From Pleionea sediminis (GTDB taxonomy: Bacteria; Pseudomonadota; Gammaproteobacteria; Enterobacterales; Kangiellaceae): DNA of 64,000 nt. The position numbers and the translations under genes are program-made. Under the pieces are notes generated by a model that was not told where the DNA came from, did not search any database, and was given only the letters and a program-made list of their open reading frames with translations. This document shows, in pieces, positions 44,167 through 53,146 of the stretch. Every line of letters starts with the position of its first letter. The stretch's first letter is position 1. The DNA lies in the NCBI RefSeq assembly GCF_007570825.1, contig NZ_SUNB01000001.1, positions 744,001-808,000 of the forward strand, in the 5' to 3' direction.

Positions 44167-45414
44167 TCATATTACATGCAACGGTCGCTTCAGGGACTCT
44201 AGTATGGAATAAAGATACATCACCACCAAACACAAGCTAGCGCATATCACATACAGCCAAAATCCACCCACGGAGTCCAACATTAGACCACCACCCAAAG
44301 GAGCTAATGCAAACCCGAGTATGTAAAATGAAGTCGCGCCAAAGTAAGCGCCTCGCAAATGATCCGGAGCAATTCGATCAACATGCACACTCATTGTCGG
44401 AAACAATATCGCTTCTCCCAAACTCATGACCGCAATAGCACCAATCCACCCCCAAAACATATCGAGAGGATTTATCGCTAACCAAAGTTGGGACAAGGTA
44501 AGTAATAAGAGTCCTATTTGAATTCGATGAACCAAACTGATATTCGCCATCAACCTTAACAAAACAAATTGGCAAGATATGATGACTAATGCGTTAGTCA
44601 GAATCATTAAAGAAACTAAGGCGAGAAGATCAGGTACTGCAGCTCGAGTTAAGTACTGGATCAATGTCGAATCCATTTGGCCATAAATAAACATGCACAA
44701 AATGTTCGCAACAATTAAACATTGAAGTAATCGGTCTTGTGACATGATTTTTAATGTCGACAAAAACGTTTGTCCCGGGCCAGAAGCAATGTCGACGGTA
44801 TCATCGAACGCTTCCTTAATTAACGCGCCCTCTGGACTATTAAACCCCCAAATAAGAACCAGCAAAAATAGGGCAAATGCAGCGGCAGTCACATAAAAAG
44901 ACTCAGGTTCACCGGTAAGGCCTAGCCAAAAACCCAACATAGGACCGATAGCAGAACCCACATTAACCATAAAATACATGGACTGCATTGCTAGCTCTCG
45001 AGTTTCACTCTCTTTCAAAATATCTCCAATAAGCGCCGAGCTAGCAGGACGCCAAATTTCGGTCGCTATTGAACATAGCGTAATCACGATCGTGTAACTC
45101 ACCACGGAGTCTGCATTGGCCAACAAACAAAAAGAAATAATATAAAGTATTCCGCAACCAAACAGGATTGGCTTTCTACCAAACTGATCCGATAAAGAAC
45201 TGCCAATAAAACCAGCAATTACCGAAATAACCGCAGCTAAAGACAGAATAAATCCAACTTCAGTCGCAGAAATTTCGAATTGACGAATAAGAATAACCGA
45301 AAGAAACGGCCAAACCATAAAATAACTACCTCGAGTAATAAAGGCTCCAAAAAGTAAGACCCACATTAAACGAGGAAACTTTTTTAACTGAGAAATAGAA
45401 ACGACACTTGACAT
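44167..45414 (-). CDS. MFS transporter (DHA1/MdtH-like drug efflux type)
   Basis: A 415-residue inner-membrane carrier with about 12 helices. The loop 2-3 signature SDQFGRKPILFG (about 74-85) and IATEIWRPASSALIGDI near 116-132 match the drug:H+ antiporter-1 family. Probably effluxes a small toxic compound; substrate unknown. It lies 49 bases before the small hypothetical gene on the same strand, and 112 bases after the protease gene. Confidence 0.87.
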   Translation of the reverse strand: MSSVVSISQLKKFPRLMWVLLFGAFITRGSYFMVWPFLSVILIRQFEISATEVGFILSLAAVISVIAGFIGSSLSDQFGRKPILFGCGILYIISFCLLANADSVVSYTIVITLCSIATEIWRPASSALIGDILKESETRELAMQSMYFMVNVGSAIGPMLGFWLGLTGEPESFYVTAAAFALFLLVLIWGFNSPEGALIKEAFDDTVDIASGPGQTFLSTLKIMSQDRLLQCLIVANILCMFIYGQMDSTLIQYLTRAAVPDLLALVSLMILTNALVIISCQFVLLRLMANISLVHRIQIGLLLLTLSQLWLAINPLDMFWGWIGAIAVMSLGEAILFPTMSVHVDRIAPDHLRGAYFGATSFYILGFALAPLGGGLMLDSVGGFWLYVICASLCLVVMYLYSILESLKRPLHVI

Positions 45415-45526
45415 AACGGTATTATTTTTATGGTTAACACGTCATTTATACCGTACATCGATAAGGTTAGGAAATAAAATATTAAACTAAGACGTTCGAG
45501 CTGGTTGTGAATGTAAAGTTTTGCAA

Positions 45527-46387
45527 CTAACTGGAAACCGACTTTAGGATAGAACGATTAAACAATTGAAAAGTTTTACTCATTGCTGACGATAGTTTTT
45601 CCTGTTTCTGAATTGCTTGAGCTCTCTCAGTGAAAACTTGTATGGTATCACCATCAACACGATTATTTTTAGCCGTCTGAATTAGCCCCTGCAAAAACCA
45701 ATTAAAGCGCCTGGCTTTAGATTCATATCGCCCAACACTTTCCATCAAAAGCACTTGCTGAATTTGATCTAATGACTGAACAACGGTCAGTTGCTTACTG
45801 CCCTTTTTATTGGTTGTCGACAAAATACCGACTAATCTTCCTTCAGAATCATAGACCCCACTGCCAGAGTCTCCACGCTGAGCTTGAATGTTTAAAATAG
45901 CAACATCAGCGAATACTCGCTCCGCTCCTTCTTCATCAGTTTGAGTTGAAGGGTAAATATTTAAGTCACTCAGTTGAATTTGAGCGTCTTGTCTATAGTT
46001 AGAAAATGCAGTGTGATAAGTTTGAAAGTCAAAGCGCCACGATTTTACGACAACTGACTGACCAATCTTTTTAGTGTGAGACATTTCAGCAAAAGGCCAT
46101 TTTTTCGGAACAGAAATTTGAATTAAAGCCAAATCTTGCCGAACCGATTGATAGATAACCCTCGCCTTGTACCAATCTTCGTCAACTCGAACGGACACTT
46201 TTTTCTGACGCTCAATGCTATGACTGGTGGTTACAACATAGCCATCAGCACTAACAATCACTCCATTACTTATCTTATCGCCACTTTTAACAACGACCAT
46301 GCAAGGGTCAGCTGTGGTGTGTTGCGGTTGGTTAGCACTAATAAAAATAGAAAAAATACAGCAACCAATTAAAATTAAGCGGTACAT
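45527..46387 (-). CDS. Secreted trypsin-like serine protease
   Basis: A 286-residue exported protease with a signal peptide ending near SANQP. The catalytic triad is complete: His56 in VTTSHSI, Asp85 in VRQDLALIQI and Ser174 in QRGDSGSGVYD. Layout is that of an HtrA-like trypsin domain without a PDZ domain; instead residues about 215-286 form a charged helical tail (ARRFNWFLQGLIQTAKNNRV). AGGA precedes the ATG. It is divergent from the GDT1-like gene. Likely periplasmic or secreted; target unknown. Confidence 0.85.
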   Translation of the reverse strand: MYRLILIGCCIFSIFISANQPQHTTADPCMVVVKSGDKISNGVIVSADGYVVTTSHSIERQKKVSVRVDEDWYKARVIYQSVRQDLALIQISVPKKWPFAEMSHTKKIGQSVVVKSWRFDFQTYHTAFSNYRQDAQIQLSDLNIYPSTQTDEEGAERVFADVAILNIQAQRGDSGSGVYDSEGRLVGILSTTNKKGSKQLTVVQSLDQIQQVLLMESVGRYESKARRFNWFLQGLIQTAKNNRVDGDTIQVFTERAQAIQKQEKLSSAMSKTFQLFNRSILKSVSS

Positions 46388-46684
46388 GACTCATCCTTTA
46401 ATAAAAATCGGACGGGATTATACTGCTCAATATCAAAATGCGATTCGGGAAAATTTTACATTGTGGTTGGTAATAATAATGTCTAAATATACCGAATCGC
46501 TTTATATTGTATGTACAAGCTGAGAATTTATACTGTTAATACCAAATGAAATGAATTGCCATTCAAGCGCTTGCGCCCCTCTAAGATTTGGGATTAAATA
46601 TCACGTTTAATGTCGCTGCCAGTTTGAGACAGGCAATGGCAACCTCCGTTAATCTGCTAAAGTTTTGGGTGGACTGAAATCAAA
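46388..46684. other. Intergenic region between divergent genes
   Basis: No gene. It must hold promoters for the protease (left) and the GDT1-like gene (right). I looked for a manganese (yybP-ykoY) riboswitch, expected before some Mn exporters, and did not find its conserved GGGGAGUAG segment. Confidence 0.45.
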
Positions 46685-46957
46685 ATGGACTGGAAAATAT
46701 TTTTAACCGTTTTTGGTGCTGTATTTATTGCCGAGCTTGGCGATAAAACTCAATTAGCAACAATGCTATTCGCAACTGATAAAGAGGTCAGTAAATATAC
46801 CGTTTTCTTGGCTGCTTCAGCTGCCTTAATTGTTGCCACCGCACTGGGCGTATTAGCCGGTTCTTTACTATCCGAATATATCAATGAAAAGTACCTGCAC
46901 TATATTGCAGGTGTCGGCTTTATTGTTATCGGAATATTTACTTTGTATCGAGCTTGA
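46685..46957 (+). CDS. GDT1/TMEM165 (UPF0016) family cation transporter, single-repeat form
   Basis: A 90-residue membrane protein with three helices and the family motif ELGDKTQLATMLFA at 17-30, the ion-binding site. Typical family members have two such repeats (about 190 residues or more); this one has one and should work as a dimer. The family exports Mn2+ or Ca2+ in exchange for protons. It is convergent with the PepSY gene, 34 bases apart. The ATG at 46685 fits a membrane start (MDWKIFLTVFGAVFIA), though no strong ribosome binding site is seen. Confidence 0.87.
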   Translation: MDWKIFLTVFGAVFIAELGDKTQLATMLFATDKEVSKYTVFLAASAALIVATALGVLAGSLLSEYINEKYLHYIAGVGFIVIGIFTLYRA

Positions 46958-46991
46958 CCACAGCGCACTTCCTTTTTACACCAATGATTTT

Positions 46992-48452
46992 TCAATCGTA
47001 TGCAGGCTTCAACTTATAAAAGGGAATGCATCTCTGCCACCGAAATCTATTAGATGCGAGTCCCCATAGCCATAGAGATGTGAGTATCATTCCTAGATTA
47101 ATAACTGTCGAGACATTTACCCCAAAAGAAATTTGATATTTAATCCAATGTAATATTGGAATGAGAAGTAATACTCCGCACAAACCAAATTGTAGAACGC
47201 GTCTGGATGATTTTGGGGCCTTAAGAGTTAAAGCTATAATAAGACCAAGTAACCAGACCATTAAAAATAAACTCATTGCTGAGGCAGATAAAAAAACACT
47301 AAAAGCGGCTCCTACGATAGCTAAAGGTAAGCCCCACACAACGCCAACCCACAAATCATTTATAAAACTTTCATGCTTGCGTTTTGTAAGCCAAATGTTC
47401 ACACCAGATGCACACACAACCGTTAAACACAATCCTAGTAAAACATATAAAAGCTTGATGGGTAAGCCAGCAAAATGACCAAAATGAAGACGGTAAACAG
47501 AATAGGCAACTTGCCGCCCAATATCGCCATCGGACATTCCTTGGTGATTAATTAACTCCCCATTTGATTTAAACCGATACAATTCAGAATAAATTAACCG
47601 CTCAGGTAATCGCGCGGCAATTTCCAAAAACTGTTGTTCGGTTCCTTTGTTTTGAATGACGAAATAAATGGGTTCAGCTTTTGGCGCGTATTTTTCAAGA
47701 TGATTTAACGCGGCTTGGTAATCAATATTACTGACTGACTGTGAAACTTCGGGATCAGCTCCATATACTGTATCGATAACCGCTTGTCGATTCCCATCAT
47801 AAAAAGCACTTGCAGTCACAGCAACAAAAAGTCCGACTAAACCAATGAACGCACCCGTTAAGCCAATCATAATATAAAACGGTGTTCCCCATACGCTAAG
47901 TCGATTGTGTAAATCAGTTTGCGCTAATTGCAAGCTCCCATTTTTTCGCCACCGAAAAGCATCTTTAAATATTTTTGGATGAGCAAGAATTCCGGTAATG
48001 ACCATACCGAACAATAGAGCGCCAAAGATTCCAACAATAATTAACCCGATAGTTTCCGGTAAATGCAAGCTGACATGGAGTTCTTTTAAAAAGTGGGTCC
48101 ACCCCTCTTGGGGAGAGTCACCTAAGCTACCATCCCGGTTGATGAACCACTCTTTTCCATCTCCAGAAATGTGCATACGCGGTACCTCTTCCGTAGGTAG
48201 AACAACGTATAAGGATTCTGGAATAGACTCGACTCGTCGTTCGAACTCAGCAACGGAGACCGTTATTTGTTCCACACTATAGTCAGAATATTCTTCTACA
48301 TCAGGCTGTTCCCAACGTTCAAACTCTTCAAATAGAACAACCAATGTCCCAGTAAAACAAATTAGAAACAATAAGGCACTAATTGATAACCCAAGCAATG
48401 AATGGCTAAGTAGTGACCGCTGAATAACTTGAGAGCTAAGAATATTTTTCAT
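46992..48452 (-). CDS. PepSY-domain transmembrane protein, siderophore-iron reductase type
   Basis: A 486-residue inner-membrane protein. Helix 1 (LLGLSISALLFLICFTGTLVV) is followed by a periplasmic PepSY-like region to about residue 125, helices near 140-165 and 190-215, a second periplasmic domain, and several helices near 340-480. This is the PepSY_TM family, often beside siderophore receptors and thought to reduce or release iron from the siderophore in the periplasm. Third gene after the Fur-controlled receptor, 42 bases after the small membrane protein gene. The ATG at 48452 is preferred over the adjacent GTG at 48455. Confidence 0.86.
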   Translation of the reverse strand: MKNILSSQVIQRSLLSHSLLGLSISALLFLICFTGTLVVLFEEFERWEQPDVEEYSDYSVEQITVSVAEFERRVESIPESLYVVLPTEEVPRMHISGDGKEWFINRDGSLGDSPQEGWTHFLKELHVSLHLPETIGLIIVGIFGALLFGMVITGILAHPKIFKDAFRWRKNGSLQLAQTDLHNRLSVWGTPFYIMIGLTGAFIGLVGLFVAVTASAFYDGNRQAVIDTVYGADPEVSQSVSNIDYQAALNHLEKYAPKAEPIYFVIQNKGTEQQFLEIAARLPERLIYSELYRFKSNGELINHQGMSDGDIGRQVAYSVYRLHFGHFAGLPIKLLYVLLGLCLTVVCASGVNIWLTKRKHESFINDLWVGVVWGLPLAIVGAAFSVFLSASAMSLFLMVWLLGLIIALTLKAPKSSRRVLQFGLCGVLLLIPILHWIKYQISFGVNVSTVINLGMILTSLWLWGLASNRFRWQRCIPFYKLKPAYD

Positions 48453-48494
48453 CACTCATCTCATGTTCGATGTTTAAAGGTTGTTGATTTTCAA

Positions 48495-49046
48495 TTACAG
48501 AGATAACAACACAATTGAAAAAACCAAAATGCTAATCAAAGTAATAATGGGTTTAGACCTTTGCTCTATGGATAGAACCCAACAACATGCAAGCGACCAG
48601 AGAGCAGGAAATAAAAATGCTGAAGCGACTAAATTGTTGACTGATGTTCCCGGTAAGAATTTTGTCAGGACAAGACAAGCACTAACACTTGCTAACAGAG
48701 TTAAGCCAAAAGAAATTAGAAATGTTACGAAGCACTGAAAAATCTGTCGCATTGAAATTGGCTGTATTAAACGAGGTTTACAACTCCTCTTTCTGACATA
48801 ACTACTTTTCAACGGTGATTCCGCACTCAAGCCAATGATAACCAGAGCTATAATGCCTGAAACGATAAACCAAATTGTGATGCCATACTCAGGACCAACA
48901 ATCCAACCCCAAGACAATAAGCTAAGAACAAGCACACTGAAGCTGAATGATCTTAACCACAGTTTTGAAGGTTGCTTAGCTAACCAGGTCTTCCATAGTG
49001 CACCAACGGCCAAACTATTTAATAGAAGCGGTAATGTCCAGGTCAT
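48495..49046 (-). CDS. Small polytopic membrane protein in the siderophore receptor locus
   Basis: A 183-residue protein with about five helices (LLLNSLAVGALWKTW; LVLSLLSWGWIVG; IWFIVSGIIALVIIGLS; FVTFLISFGLTLLASVSAC; a C-terminal SILVFSIVLLS). Proteins of this size and topology sit between TonB-dependent receptor and PepSY genes in other bacteria and are annotated as iron uptake proteins, without a known activity. The ATG at 49046 gives a membrane N-terminus (MTWTLPLLLNS). A terminator lies between it and the receptor gene, so its expression may depend on readthrough. Confidence 0.72.
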   Translation of the reverse strand: MTWTLPLLLNSLAVGALWKTWLAKQPSKLWLRSFSFSVLVLSLLSWGWIVGPEYGITIWFIVSGIIALVIIGLSAESPLKSSYVRKRSCKPRLIQPISMRQIFQCFVTFLISFGLTLLASVSACLVLTKFLPGTSVNNLVASAFLFPALWSLACCWVLSIEQRSKPIITLISILVFSIVLLSL

Positions 49047-49071
49047 CTTTATTGACTCTTTTTTATTAATT

Positions 49072-49100
49072 AAAAAAGAGCGCAAGTCGAACTTGCGCTC
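49072..49100 (-). terminator. Strong intra-locus terminator after the receptor gene
   Basis: Perfect 10-bp arms GAGCGCAAGT (49078-49087) and ACTTGCGCTC (49091-49100), 3-base loop, followed on the reverse strand by six T (49072-49077). It separates the receptor gene from the two downstream membrane genes, allowing high receptor and lower partner expression. Confidence 0.88.
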
Positions 49101-49121
49101 AAGCGCCCACGGGGTTGAGGA

Positions 49122-51236
49122 CTAAAAATGGTAACGTAAATTGGCTGTGACCGTTCGTTTTTGCCCATAAAAACAATCACCTCGATCCAAACATGCAGTA
49201 ATCGTCGTTTTATCAGTGACATTATCAACGTTTAAACTCAAGTCGAATGCATCAAACTCATAACCTAACAACAAATCAAATAAGAAATACGAGTCCGTTG
49301 TATAAGGCATTGGTGTATTTTCGATCATCGTTAAAAAGTTTGTTTTACCCACATAGCGCATACCTCCGCCCAATTTAACGCCTTCCCAAAAAGTATCAGG
49401 CCGATAAGTTGTCCAGACAGAGAGCATTGTCTCCGGTACAGCGTTTATATCTAAATCATTTTCATCTTGCGCTTTGCTTAATTGGGTAAAGCTGGCATAA
49501 ACATCTAAGGTATCCCATTCTAATTGCGCCTCTAATTCAATTCCTTTGATTGAGGCTTCACCAACCTGTGCCAATTGGGGTTGGCCATCAACAATAATTT
49601 GTTTGATACGATTTTTTTCAACGGTATCGAATGCCGCGAAAGTAATTAAATGTGCAGAGCCTAAAGGTTGATATTTAATACCAACTTCTCTTTGCTCGCC
49701 TTCTTTTGGTTTCAGTAGATTTCCATTAGCGTCAACACCGGAAATTAAGTCAAAAGATTCTGAGAAACTAATATAAGGATGAATTCCATTATTAAAGGCA
49801 TGCATAATACCTATTCGTCTTGTTGTAACGGAATAATCGTTTTCTGGATTTTTATAACTTCCAGTTTTTGCATCATCTTGCCGCATTCCTAACGAAAGGA
49901 TCCAATGCTGATCGAGTTTCATTTGATCTTGTAAGTAGACTCCAGTCTGCTCCAAAGTGCCCGCGGAAAAACTATTAAAATCAGGCTCTACCGATAAATC
50001 AATCAAACCATATTCGGGATCATAAACATCGAGAAAACCACCTTGGCCAAATGCAAATAACGTTGCTTCAGATAAATCAACGGTCTGATAATCTAAGCCA
50101 ATCACAAAATCATGACTAACCGTCCCCATATTGAATTGACCATGTAAGCGCAAGTCCGATGTTAGCGACTCAGCTTCTTTGTCAGCCATATAAATCGATC
50201 GCAATAAATTACGATTATCAGCTTGAAGCGCAAACGGATAGGCATACATGGTTCGATATTCAGCCTGGCTATCCATATACCGTGCCGACCAATGCGCACT
50301 CCATTCGCCATCAATATCATAATCGAGAATTGAGGTTAGTGATGTTTGCTCAGTATCGTATCGATCGAAGCCTGGCTCACTCACAAAACGTTCAACGGGA
50401 ATTTGCCCAAAAGGGGCAGGACGAACAGTTCCAATATGCGGAAAAAATTGTGTACTCGACCCGGATTCATTTTTTTGATAATTCGACAATAGCGTCCATT
50501 CGGTATTGCTACCTAAAAAGAAAGTTACCGCTGGCGATATTAAGGTAGTGTCATCATCAACAAAATCCGTTTGCGTGTCGCTGGCTCGAGTCATCCCGGT
50601 GACTCTCATTAAAACTGACGCATCGCTGTTGACAGCTCCGGTATAATCAAATGCCAACTGACGTCGGTTAAAATTTCCAATTTGTGACCAAACCTCAGCG
50701 GCAGTCTCTGCTTCAGGACGTTTACTTAAAAGATTTACGATTCCTCCTGTCGTTCCCTGACCATATAGCACTGATGCAGGACCTTTTAGAATTTCTATTT
50801 GACCAAGAGAATAAGGATTAGGGCGTGTATTGTTGTAATACCCATACAGCATTTTCATACCATCTAAATACTGTACTGGCGACACCGCACGAACAACGGA
50901 CCAATCTCCTCGAGTATCAACTCCAAACGGACCATTGAAAACACCAGACACGTAGCCCAATGCATCTTGAACAGTCTCCGCTCCTAAATCCTCGATTCGC
51001 TGTTGCGTTAACACCGACACCGAAATCGGTGTTTCTATAATTGGAGTTTCATCTTTAGTTCCCGCAGCACTGACGTAAGCAATGGTGCCTCGTGTTGACA
51101 CAACAGTAATCACTTCTCCATTTTGCAAATCGGATTGATCGGAGGAAGAACTCTCCTCTGCGTTTAATAATGATGCAGCAAACAGGCAGGCCAATAAGGA
51201 GACTCGCCCAGTGACTAATGAATTGATTTCTGACAT
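49122..51236 (-). CDS. TonB-dependent siderophore receptor (hydroxamate type)
   Basis: A 704-residue outer-membrane receptor. Signal peptide ends near LLNAEE. The plug has ETPISVSVLTQQRIEDLGAE, YLDGMKMLYGYYN, IEILKGPASVLYGQGTTGGI and VNLLSKRP, a ferric-siderophore receptor pattern (FhuA/FoxA/FhuE group). The barrel includes ETAAEVW and LSLGMRQDD and ends KRTVTANLRYHF with terminal Phe. A Fur-box-like site lies 54-72 bases upstream of the ATG. A ferrioxamine- or bisucaberin-like dihydroxamate is a reasonable ligand, given the biosynthetic operon 21 kb away, but this is inference. Confidence 0.9.
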   Translation of the reverse strand: MSEINSLVTGRVSLLACLFAASLLNAEESSSSDQSDLQNGEVITVVSTRGTIAYVSAAGTKDETPIIETPISVSVLTQQRIEDLGAETVQDALGYVSGVFNGPFGVDTRGDWSVVRAVSPVQYLDGMKMLYGYYNNTRPNPYSLGQIEILKGPASVLYGQGTTGGIVNLLSKRPEAETAAEVWSQIGNFNRRQLAFDYTGAVNSDASVLMRVTGMTRASDTQTDFVDDDTTLISPAVTFFLGSNTEWTLLSNYQKNESGSSTQFFPHIGTVRPAPFGQIPVERFVSEPGFDRYDTEQTSLTSILDYDIDGEWSAHWSARYMDSQAEYRTMYAYPFALQADNRNLLRSIYMADKEAESLTSDLRLHGQFNMGTVSHDFVIGLDYQTVDLSEATLFAFGQGGFLDVYDPEYGLIDLSVEPDFNSFSAGTLEQTGVYLQDQMKLDQHWILSLGMRQDDAKTGSYKNPENDYSVTTRRIGIMHAFNNGIHPYISFSESFDLISGVDANGNLLKPKEGEQREVGIKYQPLGSAHLITFAAFDTVEKNRIKQIIVDGQPQLAQVGEASIKGIELEAQLEWDTLDVYASFTQLSKAQDENDLDINAVPETMLSVWTTYRPDTFWEGVKLGGGMRYVGKTNFLTMIENTPMPYTTDSYFLFDLLLGYEFDAFDLSLNVDNVTDKTTITACLDRGDCFYGQKRTVTANLRYHF

Positions 51237-51289
51237 TTTGAATTATCCTGGTGCATTAAACTGTTACTCATTCTACAAACACGGATCTT

Positions 51290-51308
51290 AATGATAATAA
51301 TTCGCATT
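51290..51308 (-). promoter_or_regulatory. Fur box, siderophore receptor gene
   Basis: AATGATAATAATTCGCATT matches the Fur consensus closely in its left half (AATGATAAT) and fairly in its right half. It lies 54-72 bases before the receptor ATG, in position to block the promoter. Confidence 0.75.
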
Positions 51309-51368
51309 TGCAATAACAAATAACAGATTTGCTTTCCAAGACTTGTTCAAAATAAAGTGTATAAGTAC

Positions 51369-52055
51369 TTACTTATCACAAAGGTTATTTTTAGTAACGG
51401 CTTTCGCGAAGCACTTGAAAATATCACGCTGTGATGACAGATAAGGAAGGTATTCAGGGTGCCATTGTACACCGACTATAAATCGTTCTTTATGCTCGAT
51501 TGCTTGCACAAATCCATCAGCATCTCGAGCTGTGACAATAAGATCGTCCCCCAGCTTTTTTACCGCCTGATTGTGCAAACTATTAACCACCAACTTTGAG
51601 GGAGTAACACAATGACCGAGTTGGCTCTCCTCTGAAACTTCCACTTCTTTCACGGGAAAAGCGGTGTATTTGTTAGGTGTCATTTTGCGATCGGGCCGAA
51701 TGTCAGAGTACAAAGAACCCTTCGCTACAATATTAAGTAACTGTGAGCCACGGCAAATTCCTAAAATTGGTATACCCGATTCAAGATAGTTTTCAAGCAT
51801 GGTCATTTCGAGTCGATCACGCTCAGGATCATATCGACTACGTTCATTTTCCGGGTCACCGTAATGTTCCGGATGAATGTCATCTCCACCACTAATAATT
51901 AAGCCATCAATTTCTTGATCTAATTGAGGTCCGCCGGGATAAATATAAATACCTTTTAAACCAACTAACCACAGATTAAATCGAATAGCCCACCACCCCA
52001 CTGGAAAACGTTTGCGAGGACCAGTCACTGCTATGAGCGGTTTTTGATGTTCCAT
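51369..52055 (-). CDS. Class I glutamine amidotransferase-like hydrolase (peptidase C26, PuuD-like)
   Basis: A 228-residue enzyme. The catalytic triad is visible: Cys101 in GICRGSQLLN, His199 and Glu201 in VQWHPEYL; SGGDDIHPEHYG near 55-66 is the family oxyanion region. C26 enzymes cleave gamma-glutamyl amide bonds. It is the last gene of an operon with an amidoligase 73 bases upstream and NhaA. Paired amidoligase and amidotransferase genes were described by Iyer and Aravind as systems that make and break amide or peptide bonds of small molecules; the substrate here is unknown. Confidence 0.87.
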   Translation of the reverse strand: MEHQKPLIAVTGPRKRFPVGWWAIRFNLWLVGLKGIYIYPGGPQLDQEIDGLIISGGDDIHPEHYGDPENERSRYDPERDRLEMTMLENYLESGIPILGICRGSQLLNIVAKGSLYSDIRPDRKMTPNKYTAFPVKEVEVSEESQLGHCVTPSKLVVNSLHNQAVKKLGDDLIVTARDADGFVQAIEHKERFIVGVQWHPEYLPYLSSQRDIFKCFAKAVTKNNLCDK

Positions 52056-52128
52056 AACAGGAATCCATATTTAATGAGTATCAAAATTGAGAATCACTCA
52101 CTTGTTATATCTAGCTTATAAAACCAAT

Positions 52129-53127
52129 CTACTCCAGTTCACTAACAAATTCCTCGCAACGCTTAATCCATTGGCCATCAAGTGCACGTGTAAAACGCTG
52201 ATAATCCTCGCGAAACTCTTCCATGAGATGTTCAAGTTTGTCAGGTTGATTCGCAAGTGCTTCAACCTTTAACCAATAACTCCAGGGCTCTTGTAAATTC
52301 CACTGAGTATTATCAATGTCACAATTGGGTAAGCGGTAATGTAGCGTCGGTCGAGACTTGATAAGCGCCTCTTCTTTTAATCCCTTTATCCACTCTTTAT
52401 CGAAATGAGCAAACAATGGAAGCCAGTCAAGACTACGATTACGCGTTGGATTGAACTCAAGATAATCTTTAATAAATGTTTCTTTATTTGGAGAATATTC
52501 AGGATTGACCACTTTCAAAATGTAATCTTTACCAAAGTGATCAATATAAGGAGTTATTTTTCGAACTACATCAATCTTTTCTTTTGCGTAAATCCAATCG
52601 TACAAGCACAAGTAAGCTTGCATAAATCTTACTAACGTTGAGGCTTCAAAATCAGGCAGTTCCGGATTTAAATGCAAACCAAATGCATACCGCATGGCGT
52701 GTCTTGTGCCGAGAGCACCTTTATTGCGAAGGCACTTAATCATATTTTCAAGCTGATGCAATTCACTTATTTTTACAGGAGGAGCAACGACCTCCCAAGG
52801 AACCAATTGTTCTGCTGCAGACTTTAACAACCCCTCGGCAACTTGAATTAACTTGTCTTCTACCGTTTCTTCACTTGATGGCGTCACTATTTTTTGCAGC
52901 AGTTGAGCATCCAATTCAACGGTAAAATCACCGAAATCGGTATCAACAACGGAATATTCAAAAACTGAGCGTTTTTCTACTTCGCCGCCAAAGTTATCGG
53001 TGATGCACGCCAGAATATCTTCCGGTTCGCAACCCGAAAACTCTAACTCAATGCCCACTTTACGTTCATTTCCTTCAACGTTTTTTATCCGAGTGGGCAA
53101 CCAATTTTTTAGCGTTTCGATACTCAA
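52129..53127 (-). CDS. Putative amidoligase (COOH-NH2 ligase, PF12224-like)
   Basis: A 332-residue glutamine-synthetase-fold amidoligase. The GS-like metal/ATP strand RKVGIELEFSG lies at 22-32, VDTDFGDFTVELDAQ near 61-75 gives the next acidic strand, and RHAMRYAFGLHLNPELPDF near 142-160 is the conserved His/Asn region. Such enzymes join an amine to a carboxylate using ATP. The start is a TTG at 53127 with GAGG 6 bases upstream; no internal ATG would keep the N-terminal strand. It lies 19 bases after nhaA and 73 bases before the amidotransferase-like gene, so the three are likely one operon. Substrates unknown. Confidence 0.83.
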   Translation of the reverse strand: MSIETLKNWLPTRIKNVEGNERKVGIELEFSGCEPEDILACITDNFGGEVEKRSVFEYSVVDTDFGDFTVELDAQLLQKIVTPSSEETVEDKLIQVAEGLLKSAAEQLVPWEVVAPPVKISELHQLENMIKCLRNKGALGTRHAMRYAFGLHLNPELPDFEASTLVRFMQAYLCLYDWIYAKEKIDVVRKITPYIDHFGKDYILKVVNPEYSPNKETFIKDYLEFNPTRNRSLDWLPLFAHFDKEWIKGLKEEALIKSRPTLHYRLPNCDIDNTQWNLQEPWSYWLKVEALANQPDKLEHLMEEFREDYQRFTRALDGQWIKRCEEFVSELE

Positions 53128-53146
53128 AAGTACCTCGCTTAAGCTG

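Noticed and set aside
46388-46684. Manganese (yybP-ykoY) riboswitch before the GDT1-like gene
   Set aside because: The conserved GGGGAGUAG segment and the paired elements are not found.
52075-52100. Fur box before the amidotransferase-like gene
   Set aside because: TTGAGAATCACTC has only a weak match to one half of the consensus, and the gene is probably transcribed from the nhaA promoter.
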